Assembly (NCBI RefSeq): GCF_900170035.1
Contig: NZ_LT828543.1
Coordinates: 169,214-233,213, forward strand
Reading direction: 5' to 3'
DNA length: 64,000 bases
Origin: Desulfamplus magnetovallimortis
Lineage (GTDB): Bacteria; Desulfobacterota; Desulfobacteria; Desulfobacterales; Desulfobacteraceae
Positions 44,868 to 54,518 of the stretch are shown here, one piece after another; within the stretch, counting starts at the first letter, position 1; each line of letters starts with the position of its first letter. A model generated the notes under the pieces. The model did no database searches. It was given only the letters and a program-made list of their open reading frames with translations, and was not told where the DNA came from. The position numbers and the translations under genes are program-made.

Positions 44868-44932
44868 TAAACGGACATGGCTGCGACTCAGCCACCCCCG
44901 AATATGAAAATTTGTATCCATTTTCACGGTAA
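44868..44932 (+). repeat. Mini-hairpin element HP-2, diverged copy
   Basis: 65 bp bounded by TAA. Stem 1 is TGGCTG/CAGCCA rather than TGATTG/CAATCA, so both sides changed together and pairing is kept. Confidence 0.8.
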
Positions 44933-44945
44933 AAGGTTTTGATTA

Positions 44946-44993
44946 ACTCACCCAAACTCCCCCTCTCCAGAATGAAGAGGGCGCTGGGGGTGA
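44946..44993. repeat. CT-rich hairpin repeat
   Basis: ACTCCCCCTCTCC...GAAGAGGGCGCTGGGGGT forms an imperfect hairpin. The same motif occurs inside the 129-bp element at 49441-49569. Confidence 0.55.
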
Positions 44994-45048
44994 TATGAAA
45001 GGGTAAGTTGTTAAAAATCAATTCCTAAGCGGGAGGATTTACTGACTT

Positions 45049-48000
45049 ATGGAAACATCCGTACCTGAACCGATTGAATCAGATGCATTAAAGGCAAATC
45101 TTCGTGAAACTGCCCAGCAGGTTGTCATCAAACAGGAATATCAACTCCTTCTTGAAGTTGTCTCCAGGTATCGGGGCATCCACAACAATCTTGAAAAACT
45201 CCTTTTTGAGCTTTGTCACTCCTTCCGGAACTGGTCTTTAATCCTTCCCCAGATCAGAAGCTTTCTTCTTAAAAACTGCCATATTTACAATAAAAATGAA
45301 AAAGCTTCACAAGCCTTCAGGCTGTTTGCATCAATTTTTCTGCAGGCCATAAAGGAGTCTGAAAAAAGCGATCTAATCCTTTCCCAGGCACTTGAAGCCC
45401 TTTTTGCATGGCTTGACAAGCTGATCTCCCTTTCAAGTAGCAGTGATAAAGTTTTGAGCAGGTATGAAGCAGTGCTTAATGAGCTTTTTGTGGAGCTTGG
45501 CAGGCTTGATGTGGAAGATAAGGGCAGCCGTGCAATGATGCAGATGGTTCAGGGACATCACTCCATGAGAAAAGTGATATCCCGCATCCTTGCCCTGGAA
45601 TCGGATATAAATTATATACCGGTCAATTCACTTATGGCTTCTGTGCTTGCAAAAACATATCAATACTGGCTGAAAGAGGAGGATCCTTGTCTGTGGATTA
45701 GGCAGCAGTCCGATGTGGCCATCAAGGTTCCTGAGAATCTTTTTGACTCAATCAGCCATAAAGCTATGACGGATAATCTAAAAAGCCTTGAAGCCATAAA
45801 AATTGATGGAGATGCTGAAGATGCTTTAAAAAGTGGGATAGAAGCATTGAAAGCTCTGCTATTATTACCTGCACATGTGGATATTGTAAGGCAGTATAAA
45901 GCAATACCTGAACAGTTGACGCTTCAGATATCTCAATTGCCGGATGATAGTGGCTCTGAAAGCAGCCCAGATTATAGAAAACATCTTGCTGAGAACGTAA
46001 AGCTTCGTTTTATGTTCAAAATCATGGATACCGGAGGGCTTCACCTTATCCATGAAGATACCTTGAGGGAGATAAACCACAGCCTGGTGAAACTCATTCG
46101 CCAGCAGCGTTTTGAAGATATTGAGAATTTTCTTCTAACCACATTCAAGCTTCTCAAGGCAAATGTAAAAAGGTATCCCCATACATCACTTAACTGCATC
46201 CAGGTTCTTGGGGATGAGGTGTTCAAACGTGAAAACAGCCGCATGGTGGAAACCTTTTTATGGGAGGCTGTAAGGTTTGGATTTCAACAAGCATCAGTTG
46301 CAGGGGTGGATGAGGAGTGGCAGCCCATCACAAACCCTGCCCATCTCACAAACATAAGGGTATGGCTTCATCTCATAACCCAGGAGCCTAAATGGTGTGC
46401 AACCCTTTTTTCAGCCCTGATTATCAATATTAAACTTGCAGGTACGTGTGTAAAGGATACTGATCTTTTCCAGAGGGATATTACCAATCTTCTGAATCAC
46501 CCCATTGAACCTGTATATAATCTTGTCAAGCAGTTTACAAAACTTATGCCTGTCTTTTTCAACCAGATAGGAGCAGAAGGTGAGCTGCGTTATGTTTCAA
46601 CAGAGCTTGATGAGGTTCATAAAAGAAAAGATCGCCTGATTCACTTTTTGAGAAAACAGGCACATGTGGAGAGTTCAAATCTGGTGGTGGAGTTCATGCA
46701 GGAGATCTTCACGTTTTGGCTGACTAAAAAAAAGGAGCCTCTTTCCGGATATGTACCACAAGAGACTTTTGATGAGATAGAGGTTACAGGCCCTTTTATT
46801 GATGAAGTCCATGAAATTGCCCTTAAAATGAAAAGGGAACTCAATATTTGTTCAATGGACGATACTCTTGCATTAAGCAGAAAACGTTTAAAGCAGTTCT
46901 TTGAAGCACAAAAAAGCATATCCATTGAGGAGCGTCTCAGGTTTGATCGTATCCTCCATATGTATCGTCTTGTGCATCAGAAATATCACTTAAGTTTTCA
47001 GGATCTCAAATCAGAGTTTGCACAGGCTGAAAGGGATGGCTTTACTGGCATGATGGAACTTATGGATATGCTTGAAACAGGTTCTACTGAAACATGCCTT
47101 GATGCACTTCTTACACAGCTTGAGAATCTGAAGGATGTTATTCTGTCTGAAGAAAAATATACTGCCAGGGAGTCCATTCACCATAAACGCCACATTGCAG
47201 TTGATATCCCATCCATGTACGGAAGTTACCAGGAGCGAAAGTTTGACAGCCTGAGCCTAACATTCCGACTTGAAAATCTTGCTGTAACCTATCTTGAAAA
47301 ACTTCCCGAACGTGTAAATCTCTCTTTTATCACCCAGGCTACATTTTTCCGAATTGCAGCATCTTTGAAGCGTTATCTAAGGGCTTTGGCCATTGATGGA
47401 ATAAACTCACGGCGACTTAATACATACATGTCCCTTCTGGACAGTTCCCTTAAAATCAGGCGTTTTTCATATACCCAGTACATGGATATTTTCAGGGGGT
47501 TTTCAGAAGGGGTCAAAGATGTGATCTATGCGTATTACACAAATATCCATCAGAACAATCTCTCCATTATAATCCCAAGGATTGGCGGAGCCAATCTTGT
47601 GCCCAGATATAAAAGTGCATGGGATGAAGATGACATGCTCAATACAACCCACTCTCTTTCTGAAGCTTTTTTCAGGGATCTCATAGCTTCAACATTTGGC
47701 CTTCAGCATCTGGACACATTTATTACTAAGATAATTCAGACACTGGAGCAGCAAAAAAGCCTTTTGAACCAGAATCTTCTGGATCTTTTGATGACGTATA
47801 ATCCTGAAAAGAGCATCTCAATGCTCCATGACTATAATCCTTACACACACGATCTTATTCATCTTAGCAACAAGGGTTTTAACCTTGTAACCATGACAAG
47901 GGATAATCTGCCTGTGCCGCCTGCTTTCATCATTACAACGGAAATATTCAGGTGCAGGGAAGTTGTTTATGCCTTTTCAAAGGCAAAAGAGGAGTTCATG

Positions 48001-49377
48001 GGCAGAATAAGGGAGGCTTTAAACCGAATACAGGGGATAACAGGCAAGCTTTTTGGTTTTACGGAAAATGAATTTGCTGAAAATCCGCTGCTTTTATCGG
48101 TGAGAAGCGGCTCTGCCCTTTCAATGCCTGGAATGATGGCAACCATTCATAATGTGGGACTTAATGAAGAGATAATAGAAGAGTATGTTGCAAATCATGG
48201 TAATGCTTACCTTGCATGGGATAACTACCGCCGTTTCATTCAATCCTGGGCCATGATTTCAGGTAAGGTCAATCGGGAAGATTTTCAGAAACTCATGGAT
48301 GCTGCCAAGGAGATGCATAATGTTAAGCTCAAATGGGAGTTTTCACCTGATCAGATGCGCACCCTTGCCCTTTCCTATTATGATCTTGTGCATGAGAAAG
48401 GGCTTGAGATTCCCTATGACCCATGGCTTCAGCTTGTAGGAGCAATTGAAATGGTGTTGGATTCATGGGAAAACAGCAAGGCCACTGATTACCGGAAAGT
48501 TATGGATCTTTCCGATGCATGGGGGACAGCAGTTATTGTCCAGACAATGGTATATGGTAACATCAGCCGCAATTCAGGTTCAGGGGTTTTTTTTACATCT
48601 CACCCCTACCGCAAGGTGCAAAGGGTTGCTTTGTGGGGTGACTATGCCTATGGAGACCAGGGGGAGGATATTGTATCCGGTCTTGTTACAAGTTATCCAA
48701 TTTCGATTGAGCAGGCTGAAATTGATGGTAGATCCCGTGAAAAAAGCCTTGAAATCAGATTTCCCAAGATATACGATAGGCTCCTCTCCATTGCACGGGA
48801 GCTGGTATATCATAAAAAATGGAATCCCCAGGAGATGGAGTTTACATTTGAAGGGCCTGAGCCTGATGATCTTTATCTTCTTCAGACAAGGGACATGATC
48901 ACCATAAAAAAGAAAGAACAGTTTGACGTCTTTATTGAAACAGAATATCTTTACAGTGCATTTCTTGGTAAGGGTATTGGTGTTTCAGGTTCAGCCCTTT
49001 CCGGTATTGCTGTTTTTTCTGAAGAAAATATAAAGTCTTTGAAAAAAAGTTTTGCCAGAGGAGAGATACAACCTTCTCCTTTGATACTCATACGCCAGGA
49101 TACAGTTCCCGAGGATATCAAGGTTATCAATATGGCAGAGGCACTTCTTACATCCAGGGGTGGGCAGACATCCCATGCTTCTGTTGTTGCAGTAAGGCTC
49201 GAAAAGACATGTGTTGTGGGGTGCAGGGATATGAAAGTCTATGAGTCAAGGCAATATTGCGACATTGGAGATCACAGGATTGCTTTTGGGGATGCTGTTT
49301 CCATTGATGGCAGAAATGGACGGATATTTAAAGGAAGGCATGGAATAAAAAATGAAAAACATATTCTGCCGATTTAA
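45049..49377 (+). CDS. PPDK-like PEP/pyruvate-binding protein with large N-terminal domain, no PEP barrel
   Basis: 1442 residues. Residues ~1-930 are helical and unrecognised. At ~935 the ATP-grasp half of pyruvate phosphate dikinase begins (LSNKGFNLVTM, LPVPPAFIITTE, LLSVRSGSALSMPGMMATI, QTMVYGNISRNSGSGVFFT). The swivelling phosphohistidine domain follows (LLTSRGGQTSHASVVA near 1370, CVVGC). The protein ends there, so the C-terminal TIM barrel that binds PEP/pyruvate in PPDK is missing. The acceptor of the phosphoryl group is therefore unknown; glucan dikinases and rifampicin phosphotransferase also combine these two modules with other partners. GGGAGGA precedes the ATG. Confidence 0.85.
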   Translation: METSVPEPIESDALKANLRETAQQVVIKQEYQLLLEVVSRYRGIHNNLEKLLFELCHSFRNWSLILPQIRSFLLKNCHIYNKNEKASQAFRLFASIFLQAIKESEKSDLILSQALEALFAWLDKLISLSSSSDKVLSRYEAVLNELFVELGRLDVEDKGSRAMMQMVQGHHSMRKVISRILALESDINYIPVNSLMASVLAKTYQYWLKEEDPCLWIRQQSDVAIKVPENLFDSISHKAMTDNLKSLEAIKIDGDAEDALKSGIEALKALLLLPAHVDIVRQYKAIPEQLTLQISQLPDDSGSESSPDYRKHLAENVKLRFMFKIMDTGGLHLIHEDTLREINHSLVKLIRQQRFEDIENFLLTTFKLLKANVKRYPHTSLNCIQVLGDEVFKRENSRMVETFLWEAVRFGFQQASVAGVDEEWQPITNPAHLTNIRVWLHLITQEPKWCATLFSALIINIKLAGTCVKDTDLFQRDITNLLNHPIEPVYNLVKQFTKLMPVFFNQIGAEGELRYVSTELDEVHKRKDRLIHFLRKQAHVESSNLVVEFMQEIFTFWLTKKKEPLSGYVPQETFDEIEVTGPFIDEVHEIALKMKRELNICSMDDTLALSRKRLKQFFEAQKSISIEERLRFDRILHMYRLVHQKYHLSFQDLKSEFAQAERDGFTGMMELMDMLETGSTETCLDALLTQLENLKDVILSEEKYTARESIHHKRHIAVDIPSMYGSYQERKFDSLSLTFRLENLAVTYLEKLPERVNLSFITQATFFRIAASLKRYLRALAIDGINSRRLNTYMSLLDSSLKIRRFSYTQYMDIFRGFSEGVKDVIYAYYTNIHQNNLSIIIPRIGGANLVPRYKSAWDEDDMLNTTHSLSEAFFRDLIASTFGLQHLDTFITKIIQTLEQQKSLLNQNLLDLLMTYNPEKSISMLHDYNPYTHDLIHLSNKGFNLVTMTRDNLPVPPAFIITTEIFRCREVVYAFSKAKEEFMGRIREALNRIQGITGKLFGFTENEFAENPLLLSVRSGSALSMPGMMATIHNVGLNEEIIEEYVANHGNAYLAWDNYRRFIQSWAMISGKVNREDFQKLMDAAKEMHNVKLKWEFSPDQMRTLALSYYDLVHEKGLEIPYDPWLQLVGAIEMVLDSWENSKATDYRKVMDLSDAWGTAVIVQTMVYGNISRNSGSGVFFTSHPYRKVQRVALWGDYAYGDQGEDIVSGLVTSYPISIEQAEIDGRSREKSLEIRFPKIYDRLLSIARELVYHKKWNPQEMEFTFEGPEPDDLYLLQTRDMITIKKKEQFDVFIETEYLYSAFLGKGIGVSGSALSGIAVFSEENIKSLKKSFARGEIQPSPLILIRQDTVPEDIKVINMAEALLTSRGGQTSHASVVAVRLEKTCVVGCRDMKVYESRQYCDIGDHRIAFGDAVSIDGRNGRIFKGRHGIKNEKHILPI

Positions 49378-49440
49378 CTAATGCATCTTCAAGTTTAAAC
49401 TGTAGGGTATTTTTTGAGGATGATTACTTGAAATTGTGCG

Positions 49441-49569
49441 ACCTGTGCAAGTGTTTTTTCCTGCATGCCATTCTCCCCCTCTCCATTTATGGAGAGGGGG
49501 CCGGGGGGTGAGGTTTCGGGGCAATAAAAACAGTCGATTTTTTGATGTGCGGCATGTACTTGCACAGGT
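49441..49569. repeat. 129-bp MITE-like element (MITE-2)
   Basis: Perfect 12-bp inverted ends ACCTGTGCAAGT (49441-49452) and ACTTGCACAGGT (49558-49569). The 10-bp direct repeat GAAATTGTGC flanks it one base out (49430-49439, 49571-49580). The inside has a CT-rich/GA-rich hairpin. It has no ORF. Confidence 0.8.
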
Positions 49570-49587
49570 GGAAATTGTGCATTAATT

Positions 49588-49747
49588 GACATCCTTCATA
49601 TCAACTCAAAATTAGTTTACACTTTTCGAAAAATTATGAACCATGATTAAAGGATTTAAGGATTAACACGATTAAAAAGCAAGGTAATCCCTTAATCATT
49701 AAAATCATGGTTCAAAAAAAGTGTAACCCGACAAATGAAAGATGTCC
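49588..49747. repeat. Family-4 palindromic element
   Basis: 160 bp from GACATCCTTCATAT to ATGAAAGATGTCC (inverted ends), with TTTACACTTTT and AAAAAGTGTAA arms. The centre is a second palindrome (TGAACCATGATT ... AATCATGGTTCA). Confidence 0.8.
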
Positions 49748-49782
49748 AAAAATAATATAAAAGCAGGTGAATTGAGAGATAA

Positions 49783-50982
49783 ATGTCTGAATATTTATCG
49801 TTTTATGCAGGGGAAAAAGCTTTTTCCGTTATAAGGGAGCGTGGTCTTACACAGGATATGGTCAATGTGGTGTCAGGGGCTGCCGGAGGACCTAAATGGC
49901 TTATTATGGGAGCCTTGGACAGATTTCTTTTTGGTGAATGGTTCCAAAAAAGATCAGAACCACTCTTTCTTGCAGGCTCTTCTGCCGGTGCATGGCGTTT
50001 TGCCGCAGTATCCCAGAAAAAACCTGTCAAAGCTATAAAAAGACTTACACATGCCTATGTGAATCAATGGTATCCTGCAAGGCCGTCAATGGAAAGGGTT
50101 GATTCTGAATGCAAAAAGATAATTGACTCATTTATTGATAAGAGTGCATTGACAGAAATATTTAATCATCCTTTCTGCCGCCCTGCCTTTTTTTCAGTTC
50201 ATTCAAAATGGCCGGTGCAAAGCGATAACAAGGTAATACTATCTGCCGGCATGGCAGGTGCAGCCATTGTTAATCTTTTTGACAGAAACCTTTTAAAACA
50301 TTTTTTCACAAGAACGCTTTTTTACCATCCTTCCGACACTCCTCCATTTTACAATATGAATGATATGCCAATGCAAAGGGTTGCTTTAACTTCTGATAAT
50401 TTTAAAAAAGCTCTTTTGTCATCTGGTTCCATACCCTTGCTCATGCCGGGTGTGGGAGGGATTTCAGGTGCTGTTGATGGTATATACAGAGATGGAGGTG
50501 TAATAGATTATCATCTTGACATTCCGTTTTCAGGCTACCTTAAATCGGATCAAATATTCAGGAGAGCTAAGAATAATCCAGTGTCCAGGGAGTTGATTCA
50601 TAATGAAGAGCATGGGCAACTCTTATCAGATCTCTCAAGATTAAATAAAATTTCCGCTTCAGAACAAGTGGTTCTTTTTCCTCATTATACAGATCGTGTT
50701 GTTCCTGGTTGGTTGGATAAAGGATTGCCCTGGCGCAAACCTCACAGGGAATATTTCAGCAATGTTTTGATGATTGTCCCTTCCAGAAAATTCTTGAATA
50801 TGCTGCCTGGTAAAAAAATTCCTGACAGAGGTGATTTTTCACTGTTTAAGGGGAAAAACAGGAAGCGGATTGAGCAGTGGAACATAGCCCTTAAATACTC
50901 TGAAATACTTGGAGAGGAGCTGTGCCGGATTTTTAATTCAGGGACGCTTCGCTCCATTATAAATCCTCTTGGATTAATATAA
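49783..50982 (+). CDS. Patatin-like phospholipase
   Basis: 399 residues. The nucleophile elbow AGSSAGAW has S67 in G-S-S-A-G. An oxyanion glycine-rich segment (SGAAGGPKWLIMGALD) lies upstream and the catalytic aspartate D237 is in YRDGGVIDYH. Patatins use a Ser-Asp dyad to hydrolyse acyl esters of lipids. There is no signal peptide, so it is probably cytosolic or membrane-associated. It lies behind the PPDK-like gene but is separated by two repeat elements, so co-transcription is uncertain. Confidence 0.9.
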   Translation: MSEYLSFYAGEKAFSVIRERGLTQDMVNVVSGAAGGPKWLIMGALDRFLFGEWFQKRSEPLFLAGSSAGAWRFAAVSQKKPVKAIKRLTHAYVNQWYPARPSMERVDSECKKIIDSFIDKSALTEIFNHPFCRPAFFSVHSKWPVQSDNKVILSAGMAGAAIVNLFDRNLLKHFFTRTLFYHPSDTPPFYNMNDMPMQRVALTSDNFKKALLSSGSIPLLMPGVGGISGAVDGIYRDGGVIDYHLDIPFSGYLKSDQIFRRAKNNPVSRELIHNEEHGQLLSDLSRLNKISASEQVVLFPHYTDRVVPGWLDKGLPWRKPHREYFSNVLMIVPSRKFLNMLPGKKIPDRGDFSLFKGKNRKRIEQWNIALKYSEILGEELCRIFNSGTLRSIINPLGLI

Positions 50983-50985
50983 CCG

Positions 50986-51186
50986 TTTGAATCAGGATTC
51001 CCAGGGTTAAACGGGCATGATTGCGTATCAATCGCCCCAAGTATAAAAATGATAGTCATTTTCATGGTAACAAAGATAAGGCAGGATTATCTATCCTGAA
51101 CATCCTATCCATCCTGGTTATCCTGGTTATCCTGGTTCAGACAACTGCAATAACTTATGAAAAAACAATAAGATGTCGATTTTGAG
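50986..51186 (-). repeat. MITE-1, truncated at right end, carrying an HP-2 insertion
   Basis: MITE-1 sequence (minus orientation) is interrupted at 51011-51070 by HP-2 and resumes as CAAAGATAAGGCAGGATTAT. The element ends with GTCGATTTTGAG at 51186. Its core has one more TCCTGGTTA unit than usual. Confidence 0.85.
51008..51070 (+). repeat. HP-2 element nested inside MITE-1
   Basis: ACGGGCATGATTGCGTATCA through TTCATGGTAA, flanked by TAA on both sides (51008-51010, 51068-51070). Removing 60 bp restores an uninterrupted MITE-1 core like that at 54519. Confidence 0.88.
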
Positions 51187-51231
51187 ACGTTATAATAAAT
51201 CTATTATGATACGAAAATAAAGATTATTAAA

Positions 51232-54200
51232 ATGAACTATTCAACAAAAAGCCTTGAACATCGATTGGTAATTTACGTAAGTATTGGCCTGATGACTTTT
51301 TCATTGCTGATTGGAATATTTAGTTACTGGTATGCCTATAATCAACAGCTTGAAACCAATCAGAATCTTCAGAATCAGCTTGTACAAACGGTTCGTGCAC
51401 AGGCAGAGATCGCTGTTTTTGTCAGCAATGACAAGATTGCCGAAGAGATTTTAAATGGATTGAGCAGAAGCCCGGTGATCAAGGGAGTAAGGATTCAATC
51501 CACCGATGATTCTTTCAGCCGCGAGGTATTGAATATATTTAATGAAGAGAATGGAAATATTGAAGGGAATGGACACATCGGAGAGAACGGGCACAGTGGA
51601 GAAAATGGACGCATTGAAAGAAATGGGTACATTGAAGAGAATGCACCCTCCAAAGAGAATATTCTAAATAGAGATAACAGTAAAATTGAGCTTGATTTTA
51701 CGAAAGGAAATGTTTTTCCTCTTTTTTCACCAGTTGACAAAGAGGAGCGTATTGGTTCTTTAATTGTTGTGCCTGATATTAAACATATACGAGATGAGGC
51801 AACTAAAGCATCTTTTGTGCAGGCGGGAATAATGTTGTTGCAGCTTCTTATTGCCACCATTCTTATTGCCTGGGTCTCCCGCAGGGCTATAACAACGCCG
51901 GTTGCGCGTCTTGCCGAAGCAGTTATGAAAATAGAGCCTGGAAAAAGCTCTCCTCTGGAGATAAGTAAAGAGCATATACATGATGAAATAGGAATGCTTT
52001 CAAGTAGCGTCAATTATCTTATGTCTGCTGTGGAACTCGCTCTTTCAGAGAGTGCTTCTGCAAGAAAAGCTGCCGAGGCTGCAACCCTTGCAAAAAGCGA
52101 ATTTCTGGCCAATATGAGCCATGAAATAAGAACCCCCATGAATGCCATTATTGGATTTTCCTCCCTTGCCCTTGGCACTTCTCTTAATGCAAAGCAAAAG
52201 GATTATCTTGAAAAAATATCTCTCTCTTCCAGATCCTTGCTTGGCATCATTAATGATATCCTTGATTTTTCCAAGATAGAGGCCAATAAACTTGAAATTG
52301 AAAATGTTGAATTTAAACCGAATGATATTTTCAATAACATCATCTCCATGGTATCAGTAAAGGCATCTGAAAAGGGAATTGAACTTATCAGCAATATTTC
52401 CCCTGATGTTCCTGATCTGCTTGTGGGAGATCCCCTTCGTTTGGGGCAGGTATTGATAAACCTTGCAAACAATGCCGTTAAATTTACAGAAAAAGGTTAT
52501 ATTCTCGTTAATGCTACCCTGGTGAATAAAACACCAGGAAGCTGCTTTATTGACTTTTCTGTTTCAGATACAGGAATAGGTCTAACAAGTGAGCAGACAG
52601 TTAACCTTTTCAAATCTTTTTCACAGGTTGATTCTTCAATAACAAGAAAATTTGGCGGTACTGGTCTTGGACTTGCAATTTCCAAAGCTATTGTGGAGAT
52701 GATGGGCGGTACTATTTCAGTCAAAAGCCGACCTGGTGAAGGCAGCACTTTCTCCTTTAGGTTGTCTATGGGTATAAGCCGGAATTCAGAAGTTACAAAA
52801 AAGGTTTTTCCCATTCCCAATAACCTCGAAGGGCTTAATATATTGATTGTTGACGATAATCCCATGGCACTTGATGTATTGAAGGAGCAGCTTGATTCAT
52901 TACATTTCAGAACCACGGCTGTTGAGTCAGGTCAAAAAGCCCTTAATATTCTTCAAAAAGCATCATCTCCATATGATCTGGTGATAATGGACTGGAATAT
53001 GCCCGGAATGGATGGCATTGAAACGTCCAAGAGAATAAAGGAGGAACTTCAACTTGAATCAATTCCCCTTATTATAATGCTTACTGCCTTTGCAAGGGAA
53101 GATATAATGCAGCAGGCTGAAAAGGTAGGAATCAATGCATTTTTGATGAAACCTGTTAATCAATCGCTTCTTTATGATTCTATAATGCAGGTATTTGGCA
53201 ATGAAAAGCTAATGCCTAAGTGCTTGAACAGCACAAAAAATACATGTGAAGATTCATACAATAGCTGCAAAGAGATACGTGGTGCAAAAATCCTCCTTGT
53301 TGAAGATAATTACATAAATCAGCAGGTGGCAACTGAAATTCTTAAAAATGCAGGGCTTGTTGTTGAAGTTGCATGTAACGGTGTCGAAGCAATTGAAGCC
53401 ATTGAGAAAAAACACTATGATCTTGTACTTATGGATATTCAGATGCCTGTAATGGGAGGATATGAGGCCACATTCAGAATCAGGCAAAACAAGCGTTTTA
53501 ATAAACTGCCCATTGTTGCCATGACTGCACATGCCATGAGTGGTTCAAGGCAGATGTGCATTGATGCAGGAATGAATGACTATGTTACCAAACCTATTGA
53601 TAATAATCATCTTTTTTCTGTGCTTGTTAAATGGATTCCTAAAATTGACAACAGTTTGCTTCAAGACACTATGCCGGAAGATATTCTGAAACAGGAACAA
53701 GACATAGATAATGCTTTACTGAAGGAGATTTCAGACACAGACCCTAACAGCGAAATTAATGACGATGGTAATTCAGAAAAAACGGATGTTTTTTATATTC
53801 CGGAATATATGAAAGAGATTCCAGGTGTTGATCTGAAACAGGCAATGAAACGATTGAACGGCAATATTAGCCTGTTTTGTGATTTGATTTTCGACTTTGT
53901 CAAAAGTAGCGACTCTGCCATTGAGCAAACAAGGGGCTTTCTGGATAAGAATGATCTTGAGTCAGCCCATCATATTATTCATACACTTAAAGGAAGTGCA
54001 GGCAATTTATCAGCCTTGAAAATACATAAAGCAGCAGAAGCACTTGACTCGGCATTAATCAATAATGCCGGTCAATATGAAGAGCTGCTCTCAAGACTTG
54101 ATAATCACATAAAATCTCTTTCAAGGCATGTTTCAGAGTGGGAAAAGGAAAAAAGAACAGATAATGTTGAAAAAAATGAACCTGTTAATATTGAAGATAT

Positions 54201-54414
54201 CGAAAAGACAATAAGGGAACTTGCAATTTTTCTTGGCAGAAATGAAACTGCTGCCTTAACTGTTTTTGAAAATTTCAGGATGATGGTCGATGATTCAGAG
54301 TTTGAGCAAACTCTGAAGGATATGGAAAACCATATTAATAATTTTGACTTTGAATCAGCACTGCCGCTTTTGCAGGATATTGCCCGACAACTGAAGATAC
54401 AGTTAACAGAATAG
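51232..54414 (+). CDS. BarA-like hybrid histidine kinase with two receivers and HPt
   Basis: 1060 residues. Helix 1 is at ~12-34, then a ~165-residue extracytoplasmic sensor containing an Asn/Gly-rich 6-residue repeat. Helix 2 (~190-212) and HAMP follow. HisKA has H297 in MSHEIRTPMNAIIG and the HATPase has GGTGLGLAISKAI. Receiver 1 has D587 in LVIMDWNMPGMDG, receiver 2 has D735 in LVLMDIQMPVMGG, and the HPt has H917 in HIIHTLKGSAGN. It is a full BarA/EvgS-type phosphorelay in one chain. No ribosome-binding site is visible before the ATG. Its final response regulator is not encoded next to it. Confidence 0.93.
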   Translation: MNYSTKSLEHRLVIYVSIGLMTFSLLIGIFSYWYAYNQQLETNQNLQNQLVQTVRAQAEIAVFVSNDKIAEEILNGLSRSPVIKGVRIQSTDDSFSREVLNIFNEENGNIEGNGHIGENGHSGENGRIERNGYIEENAPSKENILNRDNSKIELDFTKGNVFPLFSPVDKEERIGSLIVVPDIKHIRDEATKASFVQAGIMLLQLLIATILIAWVSRRAITTPVARLAEAVMKIEPGKSSPLEISKEHIHDEIGMLSSSVNYLMSAVELALSESASARKAAEAATLAKSEFLANMSHEIRTPMNAIIGFSSLALGTSLNAKQKDYLEKISLSSRSLLGIINDILDFSKIEANKLEIENVEFKPNDIFNNIISMVSVKASEKGIELISNISPDVPDLLVGDPLRLGQVLINLANNAVKFTEKGYILVNATLVNKTPGSCFIDFSVSDTGIGLTSEQTVNLFKSFSQVDSSITRKFGGTGLGLAISKAIVEMMGGTISVKSRPGEGSTFSFRLSMGISRNSEVTKKVFPIPNNLEGLNILIVDDNPMALDVLKEQLDSLHFRTTAVESGQKALNILQKASSPYDLVIMDWNMPGMDGIETSKRIKEELQLESIPLIIMLTAFAREDIMQQAEKVGINAFLMKPVNQSLLYDSIMQVFGNEKLMPKCLNSTKNTCEDSYNSCKEIRGAKILLVEDNYINQQVATEILKNAGLVVEVACNGVEAIEAIEKKHYDLVLMDIQMPVMGGYEATFRIRQNKRFNKLPIVAMTAHAMSGSRQMCIDAGMNDYVTKPIDNNHLFSVLVKWIPKIDNSLLQDTMPEDILKQEQDIDNALLKEISDTDPNSEINDDGNSEKTDVFYIPEYMKEIPGVDLKQAMKRLNGNISLFCDLIFDFVKSSDSAIEQTRGFLDKNDLESAHHIIHTLKGSAGNLSALKIHKAAEALDSALINNAGQYEELLSRLDNHIKSLSRHVSEWEKEKRTDNVEKNEPVNIEDIEKTIRELAIFLGRNETAALTVFENFRMMVDDSEFEQTLKDMENHINNFDFESALPLLQDIARQLKIQLTE
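51547..51654 (+). repeat. In-frame 18-bp tandem repeat (6-residue units)
   Basis: Units read ENGNIE, GNGHIG, ENGHSG, ENGRIE, RNGYIE, ENAPSK. They extend a loop of the extracytoplasmic sensor domain of the hybrid kinase. Confidence 0.88.
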
Positions 54415-54518
54415 ACTACTAACGTATATGGCTGGTCACAGCCACAATCGAAAAATTGAAAGTGTTTACATATCAGTATGTTATGGAAGATTGCTGATAA
54501 AAATCTATAATATACCGT

